DNA from: Blattabacterium cuenoti
Lineage (GTDB): Bacteria > Bacteroidota > Bacteroidia > Flavobacteriales > Blattabacteriaceae
DNA length: 64,000 nucleotides
Direction: 5' to 3'
Assembly (NCBI RefSeq): GCF_014252015.1
Contig: NZ_CP059206.1
Coordinates: 496,001-560,000 of the forward strand
Made by a program: the position numbers and the translations under genes. This document shows positions 55,878 to 64,000 of this stretch, piece by piece (position 1 is the stretch's first letter; every line of letters starts with the position of its first letter). The notes under the pieces are model-generated. The model was given only the letters and a program-made list of their open reading frames with translations. It was not told the DNA's origin and did no database searches.

Positions 55878-56140
55878 AAAATTTTTTGTTTATTAGTATA
55901 GAAGAAAGTTTTTTTATCATTTTTATAGCTATCCTTGTTTTTGGGCCTAAAAAAATCCCCGACATAGCTCGTGGATTAGGAGAAGGAATACGATATTTAA
56001 AAGAAGCCAAAACCAAAATTAAAAATGAAATTATTCAAAATAATATAGATTCATCTGTAAAAAAAAAAGAAATTTCTAGTTATGAAAAGAAAAAAATAAA
56101 AAAATACATACCTCCTTATTCTATAAAACGGAATAATTAG
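55874..56140 (+). CDS. tatA: Twin-arginine translocase subunit TatA/TatB-like
   Basis: An 88-residue protein with one N-terminal membrane segment, then the hinge FGPKKIPDIARGLGEGIRYL, which is the hallmark of TatA/B, and a lysine-rich amphipathic helix. It polymerises to form the pore for folded proteins. Coupled to secDF by a 4-base overlap (ATGA). TatC, which is needed for function, is not in this window. TatA versus TatB cannot be told from this sequence alone. Confidence 0.88.
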   Translation: MKNFLFISIEESFFIIFIAILVFGPKKIPDIARGLGEGIRYLKEAKTKIKNEIIQNNIDSSVKKKEISSYEKKKIKKYIPPYSIKRNN

Positions 56141-56147
56141 ATATCAA

Positions 56148-58265
56148 TTATATATTTTTTCTATAATCTTTAATTTCAGATTTTTCAATTAATACATTTC
56201 CTAATTTTTCTAAAACATGTTTTCTTAAGTCTCCATTTAAAGATTCTATTTCAGGATAAAAATAAGAAGGTTTCTTAGATATATTAAAACGTTTTAATGG
56301 TCTTATAAAAAAAAGACCCTTTTCTCCTAATATGGGTTTCGAAGTCTCATGTAATTTTGATGAAAAAGTATATCCTATTACTTTAGGTTCTTTGTATCCT
56401 TCAATCATAGATTGATAAAAATTAATTTTATAAGATTTTTTTATTTTTTTAGAAAAATGAGAAGCTATTTTTTCCAAATTTCTATGTTTATTTTTTATTA
56501 CATTAGATATATAATGATCCATTTTTTTCTTAATAAGAAAAGGGATTAAATTATTTTTTATTTCTTCAATGGGAAATCCTTTATTTTGAATTTTAGATAA
56601 AAAAACTATGATATAATCTTTATTTGAAGTAGAAAAAATATTAATATCTCCCTCTTTTCTATTTTGTTCATAAGACCAGTTTATAATTTCTTTATCTAAT
56701 TCTGTATTTAAATCGTTAATATTCCATTGATAATTTTTTATTTCTTTCAAAAAGATAGTTTCATACCTTTTTTTTCTTGCATTATTAATAAATGTATTAA
56801 GATCAGAGTTTTTATTTTCTTTCATAAATTGAACTACCTTTTGATAAAGTATCTCTTCCGTTTTTTTTGATGGATTCAATGTTTTGATTATTATGGCTAA
56901 TTGGTAAGTAGGTTTTATATCTTTTATTTCGTCAATTCTGATGATATGATATCCGAATTTAGTTTCAGTAAAACCTATAGTTCCTTTTTTATTTTTTGAA
57001 GAAAAAAAATCAAAAGATCCTTTAAAAGATTCATTTTGTTCTTCATATTTTATCCATCCTAAATTTCCTTTATTTTTTTTAATAAAATCATCAGATTTTT
57101 CCATAATTAAAGAATTGAATTTATCAGGATTTTTAACCACAATATCATATATCATTTTTGCTATTTTTTTAGCTTTTTTTTTAGATCTATTATTGGAATA
57201 ACGTATAGCTTCTTTATGAGATATTAATATGTGGCTCAATAAAACGGAATTATATACCATTTTTTTCCCCGTCAATTTAGCCATAATATAGATATTATTG
57301 TCTTTAATAGGACCAAACATACTCCCAACTTTATTTTGTTTTTCAACAAAGTGTTGCAAAACAATAGGGAGATTTTTTTTCAAATAAAAATTTTCATCAA
57401 AAGGTTTTTCAGATTGATTAGAAACAATTGTAGAATTATAATTGGAAAATTTAAATTTATTAAATAATTTTTTTATTTCAATATCCATGTTCTTTTCATC
57501 ATCCAATGATGGATAAGAACGGAAAAATACAAAACTAAGATTTCTTAAATTCTCTTTTTTGTATAGAAATTTATTTTTATTAATATAGTCATAAATTTCA
57601 TGACTTTTTATTTTATAATATTTTTTTTCTATTTCTGAATAAGGAATAAATACATAATCAATTATGGAAAATAAATTTTTATCTCTATAATTTAATTGAG
57701 CTTCCATAAAAGATGTATTGAGCCCATACATCAACATCTCTACATATTTTTTCGCAAGAATCCTTTTTGGAATATTATTTTTTTCATAATACCAAATATT
57801 TTTCTCTGCTTCTATTTGAGGAGTTAAATTTGAAGATGATTTTTCTAAATTTTTCAAATACAATCTAAATTTTTCCATGTCCATTTTTCCTTTTTCATCT
57901 TGAAAATCGATTATTTTACTATATATTGATTGATTTTCTATAGCTTTCCAAAAATCTTTTTTTGTACTTTGTATTCCTAATTTTTTTGCTTGCTGATTCA
58001 ATACTTTTTCATGAACTAATAATTTCCAGGCATCATTTTTCAAATAATGATCTGCCTCATTTTCACGAAATCGTTTCAAGAATTGAAAATAATCAAGATA
58101 TTCTTTTGAAAAAATATTATCCCCATTTACTTTTCCAATGATAGTGGAATTTTTAGTAATAAATTTCATTAGAATATTAGGATCTAATATAAAAAAAATC
58201 AAAGATATACTTATAAATAAGAAAATTAACCATGTATTTTTTCTGATCTTTTCTAAAAAACTCAT
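56148..58265 (-). CDS. ppiD: Membrane-anchored peptidyl-prolyl isomerase PpiD/SurA family
   Basis: A 705-residue periplasmic chaperone. One membrane segment near residues 13-30 (WLIFLFISISLIFFI) anchors it. An N-terminal SurA-like chaperone region follows, and a parvulin PpiC domain lies in the middle (about 340-465, with LSHILISHKEA and FGYHIIRIDEI). A long C-terminal part has low conservation. It assists folding of exported proteins. Closely packed with the CBS-domain protein gene upstream; 7 bases from the convergent tatA end. Confidence 0.88.
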   Translation of the reverse strand: MSFLEKIRKNTWLIFLFISISLIFFILDPNILMKFITKNSTIIGKVNGDNIFSKEYLDYFQFLKRFRENEADHYLKNDAWKLLVHEKVLNQQAKKLGIQSTKKDFWKAIENQSIYSKIIDFQDEKGKMDMEKFRLYLKNLEKSSSNLTPQIEAEKNIWYYEKNNIPKRILAKKYVEMLMYGLNTSFMEAQLNYRDKNLFSIIDYVFIPYSEIEKKYYKIKSHEIYDYINKNKFLYKKENLRNLSFVFFRSYPSLDDEKNMDIEIKKLFNKFKFSNYNSTIVSNQSEKPFDENFYLKKNLPIVLQHFVEKQNKVGSMFGPIKDNNIYIMAKLTGKKMVYNSVLLSHILISHKEAIRYSNNRSKKKAKKIAKMIYDIVVKNPDKFNSLIMEKSDDFIKKNKGNLGWIKYEEQNESFKGSFDFFSSKNKKGTIGFTETKFGYHIIRIDEIKDIKPTYQLAIIIKTLNPSKKTEEILYQKVVQFMKENKNSDLNTFINNARKKRYETIFLKEIKNYQWNINDLNTELDKEIINWSYEQNRKEGDINIFSTSNKDYIIVFLSKIQNKGFPIEEIKNNLIPFLIKKKMDHYISNVIKNKHRNLEKIASHFSKKIKKSYKINFYQSMIEGYKEPKVIGYTFSSKLHETSKPILGEKGLFFIRPLKRFNISKKPSYFYPEIESLNGDLRKHVLEKLGNVLIEKSEIKDYRKNI

Positions 58266-58266
58266 T

Positions 58267-59562
58267 TTAAAAATTTTTTTTAAGAAAAACTTCTTCTATT
58301 TTATTTTTAGATACTTTTTTAATTTCAATATAAAAATTTTCATTGATGATAATTTTATCTCCGTTTTTTGGAATATTCCCTGTATAAGTAACTATCAAAC
58401 CTCCTAAAGTTTCATATTTATCAGATTTAGGAAGATCTAAATTATATTTAGCATTAATAAAATCGATTTCTAAACGTGCAGAAAACAAAAATTCATGATC
58501 ATTTAATTTATTATCCAATAATAAATTTTCATCATGTTCATCTTTTATATCTCCAAGAAATTCTTCTAAAATATCTTCTATAGTTATCATCCCTGCTGTT
58601 CCACCGTATTCATCTAATACTATAGCAATACTTCTTTTTTTTTTAATTAAAAGATCCATAATTGTTCTAACAGGAGTTGTCACATAAACTAATTCTACTG
58701 ATTTAATTATAGACTCAATATTTTTTGGTTTTTTCAGTAATTCTGAATAATGAATGTAACCTATAATATTATCTATATTATTTTTATAAATTACTATTTT
58801 AGATAATCCGCTTTCAGTAAAAATATTTCTAACATTATCTATAGAAGAAAATACCAAGTTAGAAGAAACTATTTCCTTTCTAGGTACCATACATTCTCTT
58901 GCTTTTTTTTCAGAAAAATCCAAAGCTTTATGAAAAATTTCAATTTCAGATTCTACAATTTCTTTTCCTTTGACATTATTCTCTATATTTTCTGATAAAA
59001 AATAAATTAAATCTTCTTTATCAAAAAATTTCTTTTTATCATGTTCTTGTTCTCCTAAAATCTTTAAAAAAACATTAGAAATCCAAATAATGGAATTGGT
59101 AACAGGATAAAATATTTTATATATTACATATACAGGTACAATGAATAAACTCAATAATTCATTTGAATACACACTAAATATTATTTTTGGAATAAATTCA
59201 CCAATGATCAAAATAATAGTAGCTGAGAATACTGATTCTAAAAAAATCATCCACAAAGAATTATCCAAAAATTCCTTTGGAAAAATAGATAAAAATAATT
59301 TTCCCATATAAATACCATATATAACTAAAGATATGGTATTCCCAATGAGCATTGTAGTGATAAATTTTTTGGAATTACTAATACTTTTTGAAAGAAGTTT
59401 AGAATGAAAAGATCCTTTCTTTTTTTCTTTTTCTAATTCTATTTGAAACAAGCTAGAAGAAATCATAGCCATTTCCATTCCAGAAAAAAAAGCAGATACA
59501 AGTATCGTGATAAACACGATACTAATATGAAATATTATACTATTTAATAGGTAAAGTCCCAC
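58267..59562 (-). CDS. CBS-domain membrane protein of the CorC/GldE (hemolysin) family
   Basis: A 431-residue inner-membrane protein. Residues 1-200 form the DUF21 membrane domain (FFSGMEMAMISSS near 25, typical). Then come two CBS domains (about 215-335, with MVPRKEIV and AIVLDEYGGTAGMITIED) and a C-terminal transporter-associated domain. Relatives affect magnesium or cobalt handling. In Flavobacteria a member is the gliding protein GldE, but this copy next to lptC and ppiD is a separate lineage. It overlaps lptC by 23 bases. Confidence 0.88.
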   Translation of the reverse strand: MGLYLLNSIIFHISIVFITILVSAFFSGMEMAMISSSLFQIELEKEKKKGSFHSKLLSKSISNSKKFITTMLIGNTISLVIYGIYMGKLFLSIFPKEFLDNSLWMIFLESVFSATIILIIGEFIPKIIFSVYSNELLSLFIVPVYVIYKIFYPVTNSIIWISNVFLKILGEQEHDKKKFFDKEDLIYFLSENIENNVKGKEIVESEIEIFHKALDFSEKKARECMVPRKEIVSSNLVFSSIDNVRNIFTESGLSKIVIYKNNIDNIIGYIHYSELLKKPKNIESIIKSVELVYVTTPVRTIMDLLIKKKRSIAIVLDEYGGTAGMITIEDILEEFLGDIKDEHDENLLLDNKLNDHEFLFSARLEIDFINAKYNLDLPKSDKYETLGGLIVTYTGNIPKNGDKIIINENFYIEIKKVSKNKIEEVFLKKNF

Positions 59563-60067
59563 TAATATTTCTTAATCTAATTTCTTTTAAATCTTCAGAA
59601 GCTTCAATTCCATTTGCTGCATGCAGCATCATTCCATCTGAATTAGATATGGTTGTATATTTTTTATTAAATATTCTTTTATTTTTTATATCCCAAAAAA
59701 TTTCCTCCGTTTTTAAAAAACTACCTTTAGGACTCATAATTTCGATATTTCCTTTAATGTGGTAAAATCTTTTATCGATTGATTTAACCCAATCAGCACT
59801 AAGATAAGTATATTTATTAGCATTATTATTATAAATAAATAAATTTAAACCATTCGGAAACAAAGTATAAAAATCATATTCTTTAATAACAGAAGAATAA
59901 ATCAAAAATTTTAATAATCCTTTTTCTTTATATAAAATACTTGTTTTAATAAAAATGTTTTTGGGCACTTCTTTTTTATTTTTTTTTATTATAGGTTCTC
60001 TGTTTATACAAGAAAACAGAAAAAAAAATAATAAAAAAATATGATGATGAAATTTATTACTAACTAT
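59540..60067 (-). CDS. lptC: LPS export lipoprotein LptC; no canonical start codon
   Basis: LptC carries LPS across the periplasm as part of the Lpt complex. The mature domain resembles Bacteroidota LptC (SYVIKEYDFYTLFPNG-like start; FWDIKNKRIF and ANGIEASEDL at the end). Only a GTG at 59968 is a usual start inside the frame, but the frame stays open upstream to 60085. There it encodes a hydrophobic stretch and the lipobox LFSC (Cys codon 60008-60010), so the true start must lie upstream. No ATG, GTG or TTG occurs in frame there; an ATA at 60065-60067 or ATT at 60038-60040 are the only near-cognate options. I give the ATA because it leaves a short basic leader (K and HHH) before the hydrophobic core. 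The start is uncertain, the gene is not. Confidence 0.8.
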   Translation of the reverse strand: MVSNKFHHHIFLLFFFLFSCINREPIIKKNKKEVPKNIFIKTSILYKEKGLLKFLIYSSVIKEYDFYTLFPNGLNLFIYNNNANKYTYLSADWVKSIDKRFYHIKGNIEIMSPKGSFLKTEEIFWDIKNKRIFNKKYTTISNSDGMMLHAANGIEASEDLKEIRLRNISGTLPIK

Positions 60068-60074
60068 TTTATTG

Positions 60075-60082
60075 TACTTTTG
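60075..60082 (+). promoter_or_regulatory. Probable promoter -7 element for tRNA-Phe
   Basis: TACTTTTG matches TAnnTTTG exactly and ends 9 bases before the mature tRNA 5' end, which is the right distance. The -33 element is weak (TTTA at 60053-60056, 18 bases before the -7). It lies in the region where lptC must begin on the other strand, so the two signals overlap. Confidence 0.45.
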
Positions 60083-60091
60083 TTTTTATAT

Positions 60092-60164
60092 GGTATCTTA
60101 GCTCAGTAGGTAGAGCAAAGGACTGAAAATCCTTGTGTCCCCGGTTCGATTCCGGGAGATACCA
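60092..60164 (+). tRNA. tRNA-Phe (anticodon GAA)
   Basis: A 73-base cloverleaf. The acceptor GGTATCT pairs with AGATACC, the D-arm is GCTC/GAGC, the anticodon stem AAGGA/TCCTT has loop CTGAAAA (anticodon GAA), and the T-arm is CCCGG-TTCGATT-CCGGG. The discriminator is A and CCA is not encoded. It is on the forward strand between the reverse-strand lptC and skp genes. Confidence 0.97.
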
Positions 60165-60176
60165 TATTCTTATGTT

Positions 60177-60689
60177 TTATTTTAATCCTAATTCTTTTTT
60201 AACTTCTTCAGTTATGTCTTCTCCTTTATTTACCAAAACTCCTTTTCCAGGACTACAATCATCAACTCTTATAATATTTTTATCTTTATCTATTACTTTA
60301 TGAATAGCATTTTCTATCTTCTTATATATAGGATTTAATAACTTGTTTTGATTTTTAGTTAAATCATCTGAAGCTGTTTTCTGATAGGCATGAGCTCTTG
60401 CCTGTAAAATTTCTAATTCTTTTTTAAGAACTGGATTTTTGCTTTTTTGAAATTTGTCTGCTTTTTTATGAAATTCTTTTGCTAATTTATCTAAAATATT
60501 TTCATGAATTTTATTAATTCTATCTAATTCTTTTTGAGCAGCAAAAAACTCTGGCATTCTTTCTATTATAACTATGCTATTAAGACAAACTATTTTTTTA
60601 TGACATTCCTTCAAAGAATTAGAATAGGAATATGAATATCCAAATAAAAAGAGAAATAATAGAAAATAAAAAATTGTATTTTTTTTCAT
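60177..60689 (-). CDS. skp: Periplasmic chaperone Skp/OmpH
   Basis: A 170-residue chaperone that holds unfolded outer-membrane proteins. It has a signal peptide at about residues 1-24 (basic start, then FYFLLFLFLFGYSYS) and a long helical, lysine-rich middle (about 45-120) that forms the coiled-coil tentacles. LNSIVIIERMPEFFAAQKEL is the familiar OmpH start of the mature part. It is directly downstream of bamA, whose substrates it serves. Confidence 0.92.
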   Translation of the reverse strand: MKKNTIFYFLLFLFLFGYSYSYSNSLKECHKKIVCLNSIVIIERMPEFFAAQKELDRINKIHENILDKLAKEFHKKADKFQKSKNPVLKKELEILQARAHAYQKTASDDLTKNQNKLLNPIYKKIENAIHKVIDKDKNIIRVDDCSPGKGVLVNKGEDITEEVKKELGLK

Positions 60690-60723
60690 ATAATTTTAAT
60701 TTGGTATTTTTTTTTGTTTTGTC

Positions 60724-63252
60724 TCACAAATCTTTTCCTACTATAAAATGTGTTTTCCATTTTGATTTATTTAAACCATGAATTATATCATTATCTATAG
60801 GATAACCAAAGTCTATTCCTAAAAAACCTATTGGAAGCCAAAACAAACGAAATCCAAATCCAAAAGATTTATTCATAATTAGTGGATTAAACTTTTTATA
60901 ATAATCACTAATATTTCCTCCTTCTATAAAACAGGTAGTCCAAACTTTCAAATTTGATAAATCCTTAATTAAATAACGTATCTCCAAAATAAGTTTATTA
61001 TAAATTGTTCCTCCATTATTTTGATGTTGAAAAGAATATCCTCTTAATGGAATATGATCTTTATCATATAATTTCGGTCCTAATAAATTACTCTGCACTA
61101 CTCCACCCATATAAAATTTTTGAAACGGTAATAATTCTTTTGAATTTTTATACTTTCCTAAATAACCTAATTCTCCTCCTACTTTCAACACCATATTATC
61201 TATAATTTTTCGATACCAAAATAAAATCATTTTCAATTTAAAATATTCCATCCATTCCTTATCTCCACTATTCTTCAAAATTATGGAATATGGAAAAGTG
61301 AATATGCTATTCAACTGTATTTTGGATCCTTGGAATGGAAAAATAATGTTTGGTCCTGTTGAAAGTCTTTGTAATGAAATTAAATAACTGAGATTATTAA
61401 ATTTACGTTTTTGATATAAGTTAGAAGAAATTTCTTTTTTATAAAGAAGTTTTTCGTAATCTATAGATGTTAAAATTTTAGAAAAAGGATCTAAAAAAGT
61501 TAAAAACTTGTTTAAATAAATAGATATTCCTATTTTTTCTAAAAATTGTTTTTCTTCTTGTGATATTTTAGTATTTTTATATATTTGAGATAAAAAATCT
61601 AAATCCTCTTCTTTTTTAATTTTTATGACTGAATATTGACTCTTAAAAGTAAGAGAAGTAGGATTAGTTCTTTCTATCCAAGGTTCTGTGAAAGTAAATC
61701 CATAAGATGTAAAATCTTTTCCTAATTGACTATGAATAGTTAATTTTTGTCCATCTCCTTGAGGAATAGGATTCCATGAATTATATTTTAAAATATTTTT
61801 GATAGAAAAATTTCCAAAGTTCAACTTAAAATTTCCAATAGTTTTTCTAAAATCTTTTCCTCCAAATCCGCCATGAAACTGAAATTCATTAGTATTTTTT
61901 TCAACTACATGCCATTCTACGTTTACCCAACCATTTTTTTTGTTAGGTTTAATTTCATGATATATTTTATCAAAAAGATTTAGATTTTCCAAATCTAATA
62001 AACTATATTTTATTTTTTCAATAGAGAAAAGATCTCCTGGATAAGTTTTTAATTCTCTTCTAATAACATGATCTTTAGTTATTGAATTCCCTAATATGAT
62101 AACTTTATTTATGTATACAGGTTTATTTTCCTCTATTTTAATTTCTAAATCTATTTTATTATCTAAAATTCTTTTTTCTGTAAAAGAGATATTAACAAAT
62201 AAATGGCCTAAATTTAAATAAGCATATAAAATACTATCAGAATAAGAAGGATTTAAAATATTTTTATTAATTCCAATTTGATTATAAACATCTCCTTTTT
62301 TATAACAAAAAATTTTTTTCAAAAAATTTGTTTTTAATTTTTTATTTCCTAATATATTAACGTTTCCTAAATAATATTTTTTACCTTCTATAATTTTTAT
62401 TTTTATTCCATAGTTTCCAGATTTTTTTTTCCATACAGAATCTAAAAATACTTGAATATCAAGATATCCTATGGATTTATATTGATTGATTATGTTTTTT
62501 AAATCTTCTTTTATATTTTCTTGAACAAAAAGAGGTTTTTTGATGACTGAAATAAAATAAAAAAAGTTTTTTTTATTTTTATTTATTAAATTAAATAATT
62601 CTTTATCTTGAATGATTTGATTTCCATCAAACAATATTTCTTCTATTTCAATTTTGTTTCCTTTATTTATATATAAATATAAAACATTCTTATTGTAATT
62701 ATTCTTTTTAATTTCGCTTTTTATATCTATCTCATGATATCCTTTCTTTGTATAATATTCTTGTATATCATTTTTTATAGTTTGAATAAAATCACCAGAA
62801 ATTTTATCTCCAACTTTTATTTTTTTTATGTTAGGAAACTGATCATCTTTAATACCTTTACCTTCTATTTTTATTTCATGAATTTCTTCCAAATCTTCCA
62901 ATTCAAAAAACAAATCAATTTCATTTTTATGCACATTTTTCTTATAAATGGATATATTTTTAAAAAGATTACTATTCCATAATTTTTTTACAGCATTATC
63001 TGTTTTTATTCCATAAATATCAACTAATTCTCCAATAGAAATACCCGATAATTCAGAAATAAAACTCCTATCATATTTAGTTTTTCCTATAACATGTATT
63101 TTTCTTACAACAAAAGAAAAATTATTTTTATAATTATTTGTAATGGTATCATTATTGTTTTTAACATAAAATGATAATCCTTGTTGGATTTGCATTATTA
63201 TTAGTAAACAATAAAAAATATTTTTTATAAAGATAAAAAGGTTTATTTTCAT
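60724..63252 (-). CDS. bamA: Outer-membrane protein assembly factor BamA
   Basis: BamA inserts beta-barrel proteins into the outer membrane. The 842-residue protein has an N-terminal leader, five POTRA-like repeats (about residues 50-430, for example DGNQIIQDKELFNLI and VIILGNSITKDHVIRREL), then a barrel of about 400 residues that includes the PRGYSF-like lid motif LRGYSFQHQNNGG and ends in an aromatic-rich stretch. All parts are present, so the outer membrane is still built in this organism. Confidence 0.94.
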   Translation of the reverse strand: MKINLFIFIKNIFYCLLIIMQIQQGLSFYVKNNNDTITNNYKNNFSFVVRKIHVIGKTKYDRSFISELSGISIGELVDIYGIKTDNAVKKLWNSNLFKNISIYKKNVHKNEIDLFFELEDLEEIHEIKIEGKGIKDDQFPNIKKIKVGDKISGDFIQTIKNDIQEYYTKKGYHEIDIKSEIKKNNYNKNVLYLYINKGNKIEIEEILFDGNQIIQDKELFNLINKNKKNFFYFISVIKKPLFVQENIKEDLKNIINQYKSIGYLDIQVFLDSVWKKKSGNYGIKIKIIEGKKYYLGNVNILGNKKLKTNFLKKIFCYKKGDVYNQIGINKNILNPSYSDSILYAYLNLGHLFVNISFTEKRILDNKIDLEIKIEENKPVYINKVIILGNSITKDHVIRRELKTYPGDLFSIEKIKYSLLDLENLNLFDKIYHEIKPNKKNGWVNVEWHVVEKNTNEFQFHGGFGGKDFRKTIGNFKLNFGNFSIKNILKYNSWNPIPQGDGQKLTIHSQLGKDFTSYGFTFTEPWIERTNPTSLTFKSQYSVIKIKKEEDLDFLSQIYKNTKISQEEKQFLEKIGISIYLNKFLTFLDPFSKILTSIDYEKLLYKKEISSNLYQKRKFNNLSYLISLQRLSTGPNIIFPFQGSKIQLNSIFTFPYSIILKNSGDKEWMEYFKLKMILFWYRKIIDNMVLKVGGELGYLGKYKNSKELLPFQKFYMGGVVQSNLLGPKLYDKDHIPLRGYSFQHQNNGGTIYNKLILEIRYLIKDLSNLKVWTTCFIEGGNISDYYKKFNPLIMNKSFGFGFRLFWLPIGFLGIDFGYPIDNDIIHGLNKSKWKTHFIVGKDL

Positions 63253-63264
63253 GAATGCAATAAA

Positions 63265-63996
63265 TTATTCTACGTTTCCAAAACGACGTTTTCTTTTTTG
63301 ATAATTTATTATAGCTTCGAAAAAATCTTTTTTCCGAAAATCAGGCCATAAAATTTTTGTAAAATACAACTCTGCATAAGCAGATTGCCAAAGTAAAAAA
63401 TTACTAATACGCTGTTCTCCACTTGTTCTAATAATTAAATCTACATCTGGTAAATCTTTAGTGTATAAATGATTTTTAAAAAAAGAAAAATTTATATCTT
63501 TTATAGAAAATAAACCATTGCATACTTTTTTAGCAATATTTTTTGTTGCTCTTAAAATTTCTTCTCTAGCACTATAACTCAATGCCAAAATCAAAGTTCC
63601 AGATGTATTATGTTTTGTTTTTTTCATGAAAAAAAATAGTTCTTTTTGAATTATTTCAGAAAATTTTTCTATTTCTCCTATAGTAATAATTTTCACATTT
63701 TTTTCATGAATTTCTTCTAAATGAATTTTTAAATTAGTGTGAAATAAATGCATTAAGTTATCTATTTCTTCTTTAGGTCTATTCCAATTTTCTGAAGAAA
63801 ATACATATAAAGTTATATAAGGAATCCCTAATTCTTTACATCCAGTTATAGTATCTCTTACAGACTGTATCGCTTTTTCATGACCAAATGTTCTCATTTT
63901 TCCTCTTTTCTCTGCCCAACGACCATTTCCATCCATAATAACAGCTACATGATGAGGAATATTATTATAATCTATTTTTTCTAATAATTTTTTCAT
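63265..63996 (-). CDS. uppS: Isoprenyl transferase, undecaprenyl diphosphate synthase
   Basis: Makes the C55 lipid carrier of cell-wall precursors by cis-prenyl additions to farnesyl diphosphate. The 243-residue protein has VAVIMDGNGRWAEKRG with D22 (catalytic) near the start, LYVFSSENWNRPKEE near 73, LSYSAREEI near 146 (family form NYGGR), and RTSGEQRISNFLLWQSAYAE near 190. It lies 12 bases before bamA, the usual Bacteroidota order. The start is at the very edge of the window. Confidence 0.95.
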   Translation of the reverse strand: MKKLLEKIDYNNIPHHVAVIMDGNGRWAEKRGKMRTFGHEKAIQSVRDTITGCKELGIPYITLYVFSSENWNRPKEEIDNLMHLFHTNLKIHLEEIHEKNVKIITIGEIEKFSEIIQKELFFFMKKTKHNTSGTLILALSYSAREEILRATKNIAKKVCNGLFSIKDINFSFFKNHLYTKDLPDVDLIIRTSGEQRISNFLLWQSAYAELYFTKILWPDFRKKDFFEAIINYQKRKRRFGNVE

Positions 63997-64000
63997 AAAA

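Noticed and set aside
59540..59968. LptC starting at GTG 59968
   Set aside because: This start would drop the lipoprotein signal and lipobox that are encoded in the same open frame just upstream, so it is unlikely to be the true start.
1..64000. Mobile elements, prophage, CRISPR, defence or secretion systems
   Set aside because: I looked for transposases, integrases, regularly spaced repeats and cassette-like gene groups and saw none; every sizeable ORF is a housekeeping or metabolic gene.

Overview
The window is a dense, very A+T-rich bacterial chromosome segment with about 60 protein genes and three tRNAs. I see no mobile elements, no CRISPR array and no rRNA. It looks like a member of the Bacteroidota (Flavobacteriales) with a reduced genome. 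The grounds are phylum-typical genes and neighbourhoods: DUF4290 next to murA, DUF1599 next to tpiA/folP, pdhA next to pdhC without pdhB, fused secDF, a LuxC-like acyl-CoA reductase facing a ferredoxin, a GH3-family protein, and uppS-bamA-skp. Promoters also match the TTTG / TAnnTTTG Bacteroidota consensus. Strong A+T bias, short spacers, overlapping ends, long poly(A) tracts and a frameshift in an essential gene point to an insect endosymbiont. From recognition only (no search), the cockroach symbiont Blattabacterium or a close relative fits best, including glutamate dehydrogenase, MetE, and retained shikimate, riboflavin and menaquinone genes.

Layout. 1-3.7 kb: uracil-DNA glycosylase (cut by the window edge), ferredoxin, acyl-CoA reductase, ribD, aroE, rpsU, tRNA-Val. 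3.8-11 kb, all forward: recG, a UvrD-type helicase, a cation efflux transporter, DUF4290, murA. 11.3-18.2 kb: greA, a HIT protein, coaX, an alpha/beta hydrolase, fthC, rseP and a feoA-feoB operon with a tiny Cys-rich FeoB companion. 18.2-25.5 kb: ddl, a PASTA protein, an RluD-type enzyme, mgtE, leuS. 25.6-31.3 kb: gdhA, pyrH, frr, asnS, rpoN. 31.3-38 kb, reverse: aldehyde dehydrogenase, sufE, metE, a GlmU-like protein, rpmE2, a FabH-like enzyme. 38-43.8 kb: ubiE/menG, a GH3 protein, rpsO, pnp, rpoD. 43.8-48.2 kb: tRNA-Arg, tpiA and DUF1599 in reverse, then folP, dacA and a frameshifted murF. 48.3-56.1 kb: pdhA, pdhC, terC, msbA-like, secDF, tatA. 56.1-64 kb: ppiD, corC-like, lptC, tRNA-Phe, skp, bamA, uppS.

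Functionally the window is mostly housekeeping. It covers cell-wall synthesis (murA, murF, ddl, uppS), outer-membrane assembly and protein export (bamA, skp, lptC, msbA-like, secDF, tatA, ppiD, rseP), translation, transcription factors (rpoD, rpoN, greA), metal homeostasis (feoAB, mgtE, cation efflux, terC), and the nutritional or nitrogen role of a symbiont (gdhA, metE, aroE, ribD, folP).

The most notable observations are these. murF is split by a one-base frameshift inside a run of 13 A. LeuRS has a degenerate editing site. The lipoprotein signal of LptC is encoded upstream of any canonical start codon. The pantothenate kinase and MurA carry substitutions at key residues. All nine convergent gene pairs meet with almost no spacer. 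I found no wholly new system; the unexplained retained enzymes (acyl-CoA reductase plus ferredoxin, GH3) are the best candidates for unknown biology.
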